This document shows positions 1 through 9,942 of a stretch of DNA of 64,000 nucleotides, piece by piece. The DNA is from Rhodospirillales bacterium (GTDB lineage: Bacteria; Pseudomonadota; Alphaproteobacteria; Rhodospirillales; Casp-alpha2). The first letter of the stretch is position 1. The number at the start of each line of letters is the position of its first letter. The notes below the pieces were generated by a model that was not told the origin of the DNA, searched no databases, and worked only from the letters and a program-made list of their open reading frames with translations. The stretch is from assembly GCA_017644185.1 (NCBI GenBank), contig JAEPMA010000006.1, forward strand, positions 79,718 to 143,717, given 5' to 3'. A program made the position numbers and the translations under genes.

Positions 1-754
1 CCGGGTTGATCCCGGCGTCTGCCGGATTGATGCCGAGAGATTTTAGCGAACTCCTGAGCATCTTGCGCCGCTGCCCGAAGGCGGCCTGCGTGACACGCTC
101 CAGCTTCGAAATCTCGGCCTCGGCGAGCGGTGATTGGCGTGGTTTGATTTCGATCACGCTCGACATGACTTTCGGGGGTGGTGTGAAGGCGCGCTTGTCA
201 ATGTTGAACAGGATGCGGGCCTCGCAGAGCCATTGCGTCAGGATCGCGAGGCGTCCGTATGACGACGTGCCAGGCGCGGCGGCGATACGCTCCGCAACCT
301 CCGTCTGGAACATCAAAATCATCCGCTCGATCCCGGCGAGGTCGTTGAGCCATTTGATCAACAGCGCGGTCCCGACATTGTAGGGCAGGTTGGAAATAAT
401 GACCGACGGTCTTGGCGACAACTGGGATAGCGTTACCTTCATCGCGTCTGCTTCGAGGATGTTCAGCGTTTCGGGATATACGGATTGCAGCGCGGCCAGC
501 GCATCGATGCAGCGTTGATCCCGCTCGATCACGGTCAGCGATGCGGGGCCCTGCGCGAGGATCGAACGTGTCAGCCCGCCGGGACCCGGCCCAATCTCGA
601 CCACGTCCTTTGCGCTCAAATCACCCGCGGCGCGGGCGATGCGGTCGGTCAGGTTGGTGTCGAGGAGGAAGTGCTGGCCAAGAGACTTTTTCGCACCCAG
701 CCCGTAGGTCTTGATGATCTCGCGTAACGGGGGGAGGGCCGGGGTATCACCCAT
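1..754 (-). CDS. rsmA: 16S rRNA (adenine1518-N6/adenine1519-N6)-dimethyltransferase RsmA, 3' end cut by window
   Basis: RsmA (KsgA) dimethylates two adjacent adenines in helix 45 of 16S rRNA late in small-subunit assembly. The frame starts at ATG 754 and stays open to base 1, so about 251 residues are present and the C-terminus lies outside. Visible motifs are KKSLGQHFLLD (about residues 22-32), the SAM-binding EIGPGPGGLT (about 53-62) and the catalytic NLPYN (about 121-125). It starts only 3 bases after the pdxA stop, so it is the last visible gene of the lptF-lptG-lptD-surA-pdxA-rsmA operon. This order is typical of alphaproteobacteria. Confidence 0.95.
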   Translation of the reverse strand, partial: MGDTPALPPLREIIKTYGLGAKKSLGQHFLLDTNLTDRIARAAGDLSAKDVVEIGPGPGGLTRSILAQGPASLTVIERDQRCIDALAALQSVYPETLNILEADAMKVTLSQLSPRPSVIISNLPYNVGTALLIKWLNDLAGIERMILMFQTEVAERIAAAPGTSSYGRLAILTQWLCEARILFNIDKRAFTPPPKVMSSVIEIKPRQSPLAEAEISKLERVTQAAFGQRRKMLRSSLKSLGINPADAGINP

Positions 755-757
755 CGC

Positions 758-1768
758 TCAGCTTTCGTGAGCGGCGCGGCTGGCGCTGATGGCGGACGCC
801 ATCTTGAGGGCGCTCACCAGACTGGACGGGGCGGCGAGACCCTGCCCGGCAATATCGAGTGCGGTACCGTGATCGGGCGACGTGCGGACGATCGGCAGGC
901 CGAGCGTTACGTTCACGGCGTGATCGAAGTCGAGCGCCTTGACCGGGATCAGCGCCTGATCATGGTACATGCATAGCGCTGCGTCATATCGCTGACGGGC
1001 GCGGGGGGTGAATAACGCGTCCGGCGGTACCGGTCCGATCAGTTCCGCACCGGTATCTCGAAGCGCTTCCATCGCCGGGATGATGATTTCGATCTCGTCC
1101 ATGCCGAGCTTACCGTTCTCACCCGCGTGCGGGTTTAATCCGGCGACGGCAAGACGAGGATGCGGGATCCCGAAATCGCGTTTGAGCGCATCGACGACGA
1201 GTTTTCCCTGTTCGACAATCGCGTCCGTGGTCAGCTGTTCCAGGGCGTCACGCAAGGGCAGGTGCACCGTTAACGGCACCACCTTCAGCGACGGCCCCGC
1301 CAGCATCATGACCGGCCGCATGCCGCCGCCGACCAGCTCCGCCAGGTATTCGGTGTGACCCGGGAAGCCGAAACCGGCGTCGTAGAGCGTTTCTTTCTGG
1401 ATCGGGTTCGTGACCAAAGCGGCGGCCTGCCCATTGCTGGCATAGGCAACGGCCCGTTCGATGGATTCCAATACGGCCTTTGCGGTCGCGACGCCGGGTT
1501 TGCCATATGTGGCATCCGCGTTTTCCTGAAGGGCGATGACCGGCAGGGCGTCGGCAAAAATCGCATTCGCTTCTGCAGGTGAGGAGATTTCGACAATGTC
1601 GATATCAAGCCCGCATTGTTGCGCTTCTTTACGTAGCCGTCCCGGGGCGTCGAGTGTGAAGAAAGGCGACAGTTCGTGACGGTGTGCCGCCCACGTCTTG
1701 ATGGTCAGCTCGCCGCCGATGCCGGCGGGTTCACCCATGGTTAGCGCACTCGGAAGAGCTGGCGTCAT
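758..1768 (-). CDS. pdxA: 4-hydroxythreonine-4-phosphate dehydrogenase PdxA
   Basis: PdxA oxidises 4-phosphohydroxy-L-threonine in the DXP-dependent pyridoxal phosphate pathway; it is a cytoplasmic, metal-dependent homodimer. The 336-residue protein has the family's usual length and opens with MGEPAGIG (residues 11-18). The three metal-binding histidine contexts are present: FPGHTEYL (about 137), LNPHAGENG (about 212) and MYHDQALIP (about 268). It lies 8 bases after surA and 3 before rsmA in the same operon. No defects are seen. Confidence 0.96.
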   Translation of the reverse strand: MTPALPSALTMGEPAGIGGELTIKTWAAHRHELSPFFTLDAPGRLRKEAQQCGLDIDIVEISSPAEANAIFADALPVIALQENADATYGKPGVATAKAVLESIERAVAYASNGQAAALVTNPIQKETLYDAGFGFPGHTEYLAELVGGGMRPVMMLAGPSLKVVPLTVHLPLRDALEQLTTDAIVEQGKLVVDALKRDFGIPHPRLAVAGLNPHAGENGKLGMDEIEIIIPAMEALRDTGAELIGPVPPDALFTPRARQRYDAALCMYHDQALIPVKALDFDHAVNVTLGLPIVRTSPDHGTALDIAGQGLAAPSSLVSALKMASAISASRAAHES

Positions 1769-1776
1769 GGGTTAAA

Positions 1777-3093
1777 TCAAAGCCTGATATCGATGAAGGC
1801 CTGGCGGCGCAGCTTCTCTTCGTGCTGGTCTGCCATGCGGCTGAGGCGGCGATTGAGGATGTCCCGTTCGATCTTTTCACGGGCGGCGGCGATCGGATCC
1901 GTCCCACCCTTGATGTCGCGTGAACAAACCATCAGGACGATGACGCCATTGGATGTGCGCAGCGGCTGACTGATGTCGTTGACCTGAAGGTTCTCGACCA
2001 TATTGCGCATCTCGGTATTGATCTCGGAAAGGCTGAACTTACCAAGATACCCTGAACTCGGCCCTGCTTCAGCCTCGGCGATGTTACCAAGTGCCTTACA
2101 TGATTCGGCGCTGGTGGCGAGCTCGGTCGCCTTTTGGGTGATCTCGGCAACGGTCTGCGGCGATGCGTTATTGGGAATCTCCATATGCAACTGCTGTATG
2201 CCGAGCGTGATGTCGCTATCGTCGACATCGATCCCCTTGGCGGTGCGGGTTTCGCGCAATAAAAGCATGTATACGCCGTCTTCTGCCGCCACTGGCATGG
2301 ACGGTTCGCCCGGCTTCAGGTTCTTGACCAATGTCCGGAGTGCCGGATCCAATTCTTCGGCCAGGTTCCAGCCGATGTCGCCGCCTTGCTGAGCGCTGGC
2401 GGATTGGGAGAAGTTCTGAGCAAGCTGCTGCCAGCTGGCGCCACGTCCGATTTCCTGGCGAAGTTGATTGGCGAAATTCTCAACCTCGGCCTGAGGTTTG
2501 CCGTCATAGGCCAGAAAGATCTCGGCGAGAAGGTATTCCGTTTTGCCAGCGTTGGCGCGCATTTGCGCGAGTTCATCGTCGACTTCCTGGTCCGAAATCG
2601 TAACGAGGCGGCGGAACAGAGCCCGGACGGTTTCGATCCAGCTGAGTTCGGCACGGATCTGCTGGTTCAGGGTCTGCGGATCGATCCCCTGACCTTCGAG
2701 CGCTTCATCCATCTTCCCGGCCGGGATGCCATGCTTCTTCGCGATCTCATCCTTCGCTTGTTGTATCGCACCCTCCGGCACTTCGATCTCAAGGCGCTTC
2801 GCCTCTTGGAGGCGTAGTTTCTCGACGATCAGGCGCCGCAGCACGTCCGGTGCGATCTTTTGATGTGTTTGTTGGGTGTTGGGCAGGTTGGAAAGCGTGA
2901 CGACAAGAAGGATGCGTTGGGAAAGGTCGTAAACCGAGATGACTTCGTCGTTGACCACGGCGGCAATGTTGAGTGTCGACTGGCTCTCGGCCGGTTTCGC
3001 CTGCGTTAGGACGAGTGAAGCGCAGGCGAGTATGACGACGCATAAGCCGCGCAACCGGCTGAAACTGAAAATCCTCTCTGAAAGTCGCATCAT
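1777..3093 (-). CDS. surA: Periplasmic chaperone / peptidyl-prolyl isomerase SurA
   Basis: SurA is a periplasmic chaperone that escorts unfolded outer-membrane proteins, LptD among them, to the BAM complex. The 438-residue product has an N-terminal hydrophobic export signal (about residues 14-32), a SurA N-terminal region starting near AAVVNDEVISVYDL (about 44-57), and parvulin-like segments, for example around EIFLAYDG (about 190) and GPSSGYLGKFSLSEI (about 346-360). Two adjacent ATGs (3093 and 3090) follow a GGAAG ribosome site, so the start is uncertain by one codon. It lies 16 bases after lptD, which fits the alphaproteobacterial lpt-sur operon. Confidence 0.93.
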   Translation of the reverse strand: MMRLSERIFSFSRLRGLCVVILACASLVLTQAKPAESQSTLNIAAVVNDEVISVYDLSQRILLVVTLSNLPNTQQTHQKIAPDVLRRLIVEKLRLQEAKRLEIEVPEGAIQQAKDEIAKKHGIPAGKMDEALEGQGIDPQTLNQQIRAELSWIETVRALFRRLVTISDQEVDDELAQMRANAGKTEYLLAEIFLAYDGKPQAEVENFANQLRQEIGRGASWQQLAQNFSQSASAQQGGDIGWNLAEELDPALRTLVKNLKPGEPSMPVAAEDGVYMLLLRETRTAKGIDVDDSDITLGIQQLHMEIPNNASPQTVAEITQKATELATSAESCKALGNIAEAEAGPSSGYLGKFSLSEINTEMRNMVENLQVNDISQPLRTSNGVIVLMVCSRDIKGGTDPIAAAREKIERDILNRRLSRMADQHEEKLRRQAFIDIRL

Positions 3094-3109
3094 AATCTTC
3101 CGTCCCGGC

Positions 3110-5842
3110 TTATTGCGATTGCGTTATTCCGGAGTGCACTTCGCCAAGTGTCTTTAACACCAGGGTGAAAGTGATCGCATCCGACGGTTTCAAATCCCGG
3201 TCCTCGAAGAACGAGCGGGTAATTTGTGTCGTGAATCTCACGCATTCATCCTCATAGACGACACCGAGCCCCAGGGAACGCAAATCAGATGCGGCTAGGT
3301 CGTTACGCGCACGGACAAAGGTACGCCAGTTTCTATTGATCTGCGAGGATATGGACCCGTTGATTTCTTCGCGCCCGGCGAATTCGCTGCCCTGCTGCTG
3401 ATCGATGAAGATGTAGTTTGTGTTCAAGGATAAAGCTGGCGTGCCGATGGTGGCGTCGACCTCGTTCCGTTGTGGGGACAAATTATCCGGGCTGAACTGG
3501 GTGCGATAGAGCAGATCGAGGTAATCGGTCGGCGACAATTGAATGCGGCCGACGACGTCCGAGAAGTGATCCTGCAGGCCCGTCTGCTGATTGGCCGACG
3601 TATCTTCGCGTGGACGGTAGGACTGGCCCAGGAATACCGATGAGTAGCCGCCCTCGTTGTGGTTCAGAACCCAGTTGACGCCGTAATTAACCCGCAAGCC
3701 GCCATCGACGCGGTCGAACCCGTCGTATCGATTGTCCTTAAACAGGTTGGTTTCGTCGAATTCAAGAGCCTGGCTGTCTTCATTGGGAATCTTGTCGGTG
3801 TTGCCGACATTGGGGGCGGCGACTACCGACGCGATGGGCTCGATCGTTTGGCTGTACTCGGTGCCGGGACGGATCAGGGGCAGGCGCCAGGAAAACGACG
3901 CACGTGGCACCAGGCGGCCGCTGGCGCCGTTAAATGTGGTGCCGTCGGAGCGCTCCACGCCGTTTGCATGATAGGCATCCGCGGCGAGGGAGACCGATGC
4001 GTTGTAAAGTTCGCCGAACGGGCCGCTGAACGGGCGGTCCCATCTGGGCCGAAATGCAAGTCGTCGGGTGTCGGTGCCAGTGTCGCGCACAATATTCAGG
4101 GCATTGAAGTCGAACGATGCGAAACCGCCCAACCGGTCACGCTTGCCGGCATAATTGAAATCGTACATGGGCAGGACGATCGGGGAGTCGTCCGGGTTCG
4201 CATCCGGGCGCAGGTCGTTGAACGCATAGGTGTTGAGGACCTGGTAATTTTGCCCTCGGAACCCCTCCATGTACCCGCGCGAAACGAGGACCGGCTCGGT
4301 GTAAAATCCGTAACGCCGGGTATAGGTGTCGTCTGACGCGGTTTCCACATCGAGACCGGCGCGCCAGGATTTGTCGATGTGCACCTGTGATTCGAAATCG
4401 AGATAGCCACGGAGCCCGCGATCCGGATCGTCGGCCACGAAACTGCCGTCGGCCGTGACAAAGCCGTTCTTGAAGTTCCGGCGATATTGTCCGATTGCGC
4501 CTTGGCCGCCCTTGGTCGAAACCATCGGGGTAAACGTCGCGTCCTGATAGTCGTCGATGGCGAAGAAATACGGGGCCCGGACCTGGAACCCGAGATCCGA
4601 AGAGTTCGTGAAACTTGGGGTCAGCAGGCCGGAACGCCGCTTGACGGTGGGATCCGGGTGACTGAGGTAAGGGGTATATGCGACCGGCACGCCGAAAAGC
4701 TCAAGCCACGCGTTGTTGTAGGTGATCAGTTTTTCCTCGGAATCGTGAATGACGCGGACCGCCTTGATCTGCCAGAGGGGGGCGGCGGTCGGGTCGTCCT
4801 CGCAGAGGTTACATGGAGAATAAACGGCATGATTGACCTCGGTGACGAGGCCGTTGGAGCGTCGTGCGCCATTCCCGGCAACGCGCGATTTGTCTTCAAG
4901 AATCAAGCCGATGTTATAGATCACTCCATCCTTGAGATCGCCGGTGATTTCGACCTTGTCACCAAACAGCACTTTGCCCGTCTCGTCCGTCATCGAAACA
5001 TTGCCGTCCGCCGTTACAACGTCGGTTTTCTGATTGTAGGTAACCTGATCAGCCAGCAATGAACGCGTACCGTAAACAACCTCCACATTGCCGCGCGCGA
5101 CGACCAGTCCCATTTCGCGGTCATACGTCATGGAGTCCGCGCTGAATTCGGCGCGTGTGGGGGGTGGGCCGGACGGAGCCGCGGAAGAAGGGGCCGCCGT
5201 CGTTCTGACCGGAGCTGCGCGCCGGGTGTCAGGGGCAGGGGCGCCGGTAATACGTGTTTCCGTGGCCGGTTGGTTGCCGAATAGAGTGCCCAGCGGCTTG
5301 TCTTGAGTGGCGTTGCTCGATGGGTTCGCAAAAACCCGGCTTGCCGGGCGGATCGGGCGCGCCTCAAGCCGATTGCCGGACCGTTGTCCGGACGTTGCGG
5401 GCGTTCGCCCGGACGGTGTGTTGAACAGCGTCCCCAGAGGGCGCTCGGTGTTGCCGCCTGATGGTGTATCCGCGGCCGCCTGCGGCGCGGCAGCAGCCGG
5501 TGCCGTGGCGTTCCAATCTTGTGGCAGTACGGACCCGGAGCGTCCCGTCGTTTGTTCGGGGGCATTGAACAGGCTGCCGAGCGGGCGTCCCGCGCCGCTG
5601 TATGCATCGGTCGTGGCCTGTCTGTCAGTCGCTTGGCGTTGTTGTTCGACGGCGGGGATCGGCGAGCGGATGTCGGGTTGCGGTTGCTGTACGCCCGGCA
5701 ACAGGATGCCGAGCGGCCGCTCCGCATCCTGGGCAGCAACAGGGCTCGCCAGCGCCAGCGCCGCGCAAAATACTGCGGCAGCGGGTGCGAGCGTGACGGT
5801 CCCTTTCAATCTCTGCCCTCGGAAATAACGCACTCTAACCAT
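3110..5842 (-). CDS. lptD: LPS assembly outer-membrane protein LptD with a repeated N-terminal extension
   Basis: LptD is the outer-membrane beta-barrel that inserts LPS into the outer leaflet with LptE. From ATG 5842 the protein has 910 residues: a signal peptide (about 15-38), a low-complexity Pro/Ala/Thr-rich linker (about 40-225), an LptA-like OstA region (about 230-350) starting near RAEFSADSMTYD, then the barrel. Cysteines occur in SPCNLCEDD and near the C-terminus in DECVRF, consistent with the disulfides of the family. The linker carries four copies of (R/K)PLG(T/S/I)L(F/L). A GTG at 5833 lies 9 bases after GGAGG and is an equally good start; the ATG at 5842 directly abuts that GGAGG. 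Confidence 0.93.
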   Translation of the reverse strand: MVRVRYFRGQRLKGTVTLAPAAAVFCAALALASPVAAQDAERPLGILLPGVQQPQPDIRSPIPAVEQQRQATDRQATTDAYSGAGRPLGSLFNAPEQTTGRSGSVLPQDWNATAPAAAAPQAAADTPSGGNTERPLGTLFNTPSGRTPATSGQRSGNRLEARPIRPASRVFANPSSNATQDKPLGTLFGNQPATETRITGAPAPDTRRAAPVRTTAAPSSAAPSGPPPTRAEFSADSMTYDREMGLVVARGNVEVVYGTRSLLADQVTYNQKTDVVTADGNVSMTDETGKVLFGDKVEITGDLKDGVIYNIGLILEDKSRVAGNGARRSNGLVTEVNHAVYSPCNLCEDDPTAAPLWQIKAVRVIHDSEEKLITYNNAWLELFGVPVAYTPYLSHPDPTVKRRSGLLTPSFTNSSDLGFQVRAPYFFAIDDYQDATFTPMVSTKGGQGAIGQYRRNFKNGFVTADGSFVADDPDRGLRGYLDFESQVHIDKSWRAGLDVETASDDTYTRRYGFYTEPVLVSRGYMEGFRGQNYQVLNTYAFNDLRPDANPDDSPIVLPMYDFNYAGKRDRLGGFASFDFNALNIVRDTGTDTRRLAFRPRWDRPFSGPFGELYNASVSLAADAYHANGVERSDGTTFNGASGRLVPRASFSWRLPLIRPGTEYSQTIEPIASVVAAPNVGNTDKIPNEDSQALEFDETNLFKDNRYDGFDRVDGGLRVNYGVNWVLNHNEGGYSSVFLGQSYRPREDTSANQQTGLQDHFSDVVGRIQLSPTDYLDLLYRTQFSPDNLSPQRNEVDATIGTPALSLNTNYIFIDQQQGSEFAGREEINGSISSQINRNWRTFVRARNDLAASDLRSLGLGVVYEDECVRFTTQITRSFFEDRDLKPSDAITFTLVLKTLGEVHSGITQSQ

Positions 5843-6938
5843 CCTCCAGATGTAGCAGCATGCCCAGTCCGAGCAGTGTTGCAACGCCCGAAGGCGTCCA
5901 GGCAGCCAATGTCACCGGAATGCTGTCTGAAAGACCCAGCGCATAGACGACGTCGGAGAAAAAATACAGCAGGAAACCGGTCAGCACACCCATAGAGATA
6001 ATAAACGTGGTGCCGCCCCGGCGCGATGACTGGCGAAGGGTGAATGTCGCCGCGATCAAAACCATGGCGCACATCAACAATGGCGATGCCAAAAGCGCGT
6101 TGAGATGCAAGCGGTGGCGAATGGCGGAAAACCCGGCGGCTTCAAGGGTCTCGATGAAGTCGGAAAGTGCCCAGAAAGACATCGTTTCTGGTGGCGCGAA
6201 ACTGTCCTGGATCTTGGCCAGGGTCAGGTCGGTTTCCAGCCAATATTCGTCGAACGAAGTCGTGCCTTCCTCGGGCTTCTGGATGTGTGCGTTTCGCATA
6301 TACCAGAAACCGTCTTCGAGGCGGGCGTAATCGGCGTCGATGCGCTCGAGAAATTTATCCGTGCCTTCGTAAACGAAGACCACGACCTTATTGAGTTCGA
6401 CATCGAGACCGTGTTGCAGAACGGTGTTTGAGTGAATGACCGATTGCCCCTGTGCGTTCGCCTGGCGCAGCCACAATCCGGATTTGGAGACCGCGAGGAA
6501 ATTCTCCTGCCCCCTGAGGTGAGTCGCTTCCAACCGTTCGTACCGGGTCAGCATGGTCGAGGCGACCGGATTGAAGATCGTGATATGAAAAACGCCCAAC
6601 ACCGCAGCCAGCAGCAGGACTGGAAATAGGAACTGCCAGGCGGACACGCCCGCAGCCCGGGTGATAACCAGTTCATGCGTGCGTGCCAATCGCCAGAATG
6701 CGGCCATGCCGCCGAACAGGACCGCGAACGGAAATGTCTCCTGCCCCATGTGAGGGAGGCGAAAAACCGCCATCTCGATGACGTCCGTGAAAGTGGTGTC
6801 GGGGAGTGCGGATGAGCGTCTCAAAAGCTCGATGCTGTCGAACAGCATGACGATCAGGAGAAACACGCCGAAGCATGCCAGGAAGCTGAACAGGAAGTGT
6901 CGGCCGATATAGAATGAAAGGGTGGTTGATACACGCAT
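5835..6938 (-). CDS. lptG: LPS export ABC transporter permease LptG
   Basis: LptG is one of the two inner-membrane permeases of the LptB2FG complex that extracts LPS for transport along the Lpt bridge. The 367-residue protein shows the YjgP/YjgQ architecture: three N-terminal membrane segments (about 15-120), a periplasmic beta-jellyroll (about 125-260, beginning near TRYERLEATHLRG) and three C-terminal membrane segments (about 275-360). It starts 7 bases after lptF and its stop overlaps the start region of lptD, which implies translational coupling. Order after lptF distinguishes it from its paralogue. Confidence 0.93.
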   Translation of the reverse strand: MRVSTTLSFYIGRHFLFSFLACFGVFLLIVMLFDSIELLRRSSALPDTTFTDVIEMAVFRLPHMGQETFPFAVLFGGMAAFWRLARTHELVITRAAGVSAWQFLFPVLLLAAVLGVFHITIFNPVASTMLTRYERLEATHLRGQENFLAVSKSGLWLRQANAQGQSVIHSNTVLQHGLDVELNKVVVFVYEGTDKFLERIDADYARLEDGFWYMRNAHIQKPEEGTTSFDEYWLETDLTLAKIQDSFAPPETMSFWALSDFIETLEAAGFSAIRHRLHLNALLASPLLMCAMVLIAATFTLRQSSRRGGTTFIISMGVLTGFLLYFFSDVVYALGLSDSIPVTLAAWTPSGVATLLGLGMLLHLEDG

Positions 6939-6945
6939 GGCCGTC

Positions 6946-8076
6946 TTACGCCGCCTTCAGTTTGCTGCGCCGAGAAGACTTGGAAGGCTTGGGCGCCTTT
7001 GGGTGGCGGATCAGCATGATCGTACCGGCAAGGATCGGTAAAGCCGCCAGCGCATAGAGTAGCGGCAGCAGGTAGAGGTTCTTGGCGATAATGTTCTCAA
7101 GTCCGAGAGCGGCGCCTTGTAATCCGATCATGATGCCGACGGCCGTGACGATCCGCATGGTCTGACTGCGGCGGGTGATCGGGCCGTATAACAGGCAGGC
7201 CAGACCTACCATCGCATATCCGACCCCCAAAAGTGGTGTTACGAAGCGCTTGTGCAGTTCGACCTTGTACTTGCCCCAATCGTTCTCGTTGATCCCCTGT
7301 GCGTCTTCGAGATTGATCAACTCGCTCATCGAGCGCTCACGCGGTTCACGGAACCGGTCGGCCAGGGTTTCATTGGAGGTCGGCACCTCGAACACATACC
7401 GGTCAAAATACAGGATCGAGAGTTTGGCGTTCTCACCGACGGATTGCCGGTTGCCGTTGTACATAACAACGCGCGGGCCTTTGCTGGATTCAACAAGCGC
7501 ACCGCGTTCGGCCATCAACGTCACCGGGGCCCCATCCTCGCGTTCGTCGTGGACGAGAATGCCGAGCAATTGCCCGTCGGGCGCGCGTTCGCGTACGTAA
7601 ACGGTGACGGCACTGGTGATCGGGTTGAACGAACCCTCTTTTAACAAGACGTGGGAGTAGGTATTGCGGATTTCCCACTGCAGGACCCGGAACGCCCGGT
7701 ATGATTCCGGCAACAGATAAAGGTTCAGAACATACCCGAAGACGAGGGTCAGCAGGGTGACGATCAGCGCTGGCTTCGAAAGACCGAATTGGCCGACACC
7801 CGCCGCCCGCATCACCACGAGTTCCCGGTCGGTGACCATTTTCGAGTAGGTGAAGACGATTACCGTGAACAGTGCGATGGGGAGAATGACGGTGAGGAAG
7901 TTCGGCAAAAGCAGCATCGTCATATAGACGAAGGTGCCGGCGCTGAGCCCCCGGTTGACGATCATCTCGACGAACCGGAGCGACTGTGAAAGCCAGATAA
8001 TGCAGGTGAGCCCGGCGCTCACCAGAATCATACCGGCGAAGAGCTGGCGCAGCACGTATCGAGTGTAGCTGTTCAT
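6946..8076 (-). CDS. lptF: LPS export ABC transporter permease LptF
   Basis: LptF partners LptG in the LPS-extracting ABC transporter. The 376-residue protein starts MNSYTRYVLRQLF, a typical opening for the family. It has membrane segments at about 12-35, 55-80, 100-120 and three more from about 285 to 362, with a periplasmic domain between. The C-terminus ends in a basic tail rich in Lys and Ser. It is the first gene of the six-gene operon; the 96 bases upstream are A+T-richer and presumably hold the operon promoter, but I could not settle on one. Confidence 0.93.
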   Translation of the reverse strand: MNSYTRYVLRQLFAGMILVSAGLTCIIWLSQSLRFVEMIVNRGLSAGTFVYMTMLLLPNFLTVILPIALFTVIVFTYSKMVTDRELVVMRAAGVGQFGLSKPALIVTLLTLVFGYVLNLYLLPESYRAFRVLQWEIRNTYSHVLLKEGSFNPITSAVTVYVRERAPDGQLLGILVHDEREDGAPVTLMAERGALVESSKGPRVVMYNGNRQSVGENAKLSILYFDRYVFEVPTSNETLADRFREPRERSMSELINLEDAQGINENDWGKYKVELHKRFVTPLLGVGYAMVGLACLLYGPITRRSQTMRIVTAVGIMIGLQGAALGLENIIAKNLYLLPLLYALAALPILAGTIMLIRHPKAPKPSKSSRRSKLKAA

Positions 8077-8172
8077 GCGCTCGAACCTAACCTCGGGGAC
8101 CGCCCAAATTGTGTTATCGGCGGCAAAAAATCAAGGAATCTCCGTAAATTAGCGCATGTTATGGTTAATGAA

Positions 8173-9933
8173 TCAGACCATTTCCGGCGGCGTGTCGGCG
8201 ATGACCGCACTACCGTCCATCACCGCCGTGGCAAGACCGTCCGCCTGCGATAAAACATGGCGAGCATAGAAACTGACGGATGCACGCCGGCGTTGTGCCA
8301 AAAGCGCATTTCCGCCGTCGTCCGCGTTCGCGGCCTCGTAAAGACGCACCACCAACCAGCCGCCGATGGCGATCCCGGCGAGCCGCAGATAGGGGACCGC
8401 GCCCGCAAGGGCGGTGACGGGTTTCTCCGCATACGTCTCGACGATCCAGTCGGTGGCGCGCTCCAACTGGTCAATGGCATTGGTCAGTCGGGCGTGTGTG
8501 TGGCCCATGGCGTCGATAGAAGCGCGGATTTCCTTGATCAGCGCTCTCATCGTTGCGCCACCTTCGCGGGCGACCTTGCGGCCGGCCAGGTCGATGGCCT
8601 GAATGCCGTTCGTTCCTTCGTAAATCGGGGCTATACGGGCGTCGCGCAGATGCTGCGCGGCCCCGGTTTCCTCGATAAAACCCATGCCGCCGTGCACCTG
8701 GACGCCGGTATTCGCGACCTCGACACCGATGTCGGTGCTCCACGCTTTGACGATGGGCGTCAAAAGATCGACATAGCCTTGTGCCTTTTTGGCGATATCG
8801 GCATCCGGATGACGTTTGGCGATGTCGAGGCGGGACGCCACCCAATAGGCCAGGGTGCGCGCAGCTTCGGTCTGCGCCCGCATCGAAAGCAGCATTCGTC
8901 GCACGTCGGGATGGTTAATGATGGCGACCGATTCTTTGCCGCCAGTGGCGCTGTCGCGTCCCTGAACCCGATCTTCGGCGAACGCCCGGGCACGCTGATA
9001 GGCTCTTTCGGCGATGGCGACACCCTGCAGCCCGACCGATAGGCGGGCGTTATTCATCATCGTGAACATGTACTCAATGCCGCGGTTTTCCTCTCCGACC
9101 AGATAGCCGACGGCGCCTTCGTTCTCACCGAACAGCATCACCGCAGTTGGGCTCGCATGAATGCCGAGCTTGTGCTCGAGCGAGCCGCAACGCAGATCGT
9201 TCCGTTCGCCGAGTGAACCGTCCGAATTCACCAGGAACTTCGGTACGACGAACAGCGAGATGCCCTTGATCCCCGCCGGGGCGTCGGGCGTGCGGGCCAA
9301 GACCATGTGGATGATGTTGTCGGTGAAATCGTGCTCACCATAAGTGATGAATATTTTCTGCCCCGATATCCGGTAGGCATTACCTTCAGGGACCGCCTTG
9401 GCGCGGACTTGTGCGAGGTCGGACCCAGCCTGTGGTTCCGTCAGGTTCATGGTGCCCGGCCATTCACCCGAAACAAGCTTTTCGAGGTATGTTTCTTTCA
9501 GTTCCTGCGAGCCGTGCGTCGTCAGCAATTCGACCGCACCGACGGTGAGCATCGGACAGAGGGCGAAAGCCATGTTGGCGCCATGCCAAATTTCGGCGGT
9601 GCCGGTCGCCACCAGCCAAGGCAGGCCCTGGCCACCGTGATCCGGGTCGAAGGGAACGGCGTTCCAGCCGCCTTCGACGAACTGGGTGTAGGCTTCCTTG
9701 AACCCTTTGGGGGTGCGCACGACGCCGTTTTCGAGGGTGCAGCCTTCCTGATCCCCGGTGGTGTTGATCGGATCGAGGACGTCGGTGCCGAGCTTGCCCG
9801 CCTCTTCGAGGACCGCAGCAATCAGATCGGGTGTGGCGTCTTCATATCCTGGAAGTTTAGACAGGCTCTCCAGTTCGCCGATTTCTCGCATGACCTGAAG
9901 CATTTCGTCGACGGGCGCGTGATAGGCAGTCAT
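8173..9933 (-). CDS. Acyl-CoA dehydrogenase, long DmdC-like type with extra C-terminal domain
   Basis: This FAD enzyme should introduce a 2,3-double bond into an acyl-CoA. At 586 residues it is longer than the usual 380-residue acyl-CoA dehydrogenase and matches the subfamily that includes 3-methylmercaptopropionyl-CoA dehydrogenase (DmdC). Seen: MNLTEPQAGSDL (about 160-171), the central beta-domain with SGQKIFIT (about 191-198), and IAPIYEGTNGIQAIDLAGR (about 421-439) containing the likely catalytic Glu. The last ~120 residues are the additional helical domain of this subfamily. The substrate cannot be told from sequence, and no other dmd gene is nearby, so no symbol is given. Confidence 0.88.
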   Translation of the reverse strand: MTAYHAPVDEMLQVMREIGELESLSKLPGYEDATPDLIAAVLEEAGKLGTDVLDPINTTGDQEGCTLENGVVRTPKGFKEAYTQFVEGGWNAVPFDPDHGGQGLPWLVATGTAEIWHGANMAFALCPMLTVGAVELLTTHGSQELKETYLEKLVSGEWPGTMNLTEPQAGSDLAQVRAKAVPEGNAYRISGQKIFITYGEHDFTDNIIHMVLARTPDAPAGIKGISLFVVPKFLVNSDGSLGERNDLRCGSLEHKLGIHASPTAVMLFGENEGAVGYLVGEENRGIEYMFTMMNNARLSVGLQGVAIAERAYQRARAFAEDRVQGRDSATGGKESVAIINHPDVRRMLLSMRAQTEAARTLAYWVASRLDIAKRHPDADIAKKAQGYVDLLTPIVKAWSTDIGVEVANTGVQVHGGMGFIEETGAAQHLRDARIAPIYEGTNGIQAIDLAGRKVAREGGATMRALIKEIRASIDAMGHTHARLTNAIDQLERATDWIVETYAEKPVTALAGAVPYLRLAGIAIGGWLVVRLYEAANADDGGNALLAQRRRASVSFYARHVLSQADGLATAVMDGSAVIADTPPEMV

Positions 9934-9942
9934 GGGATCCTC

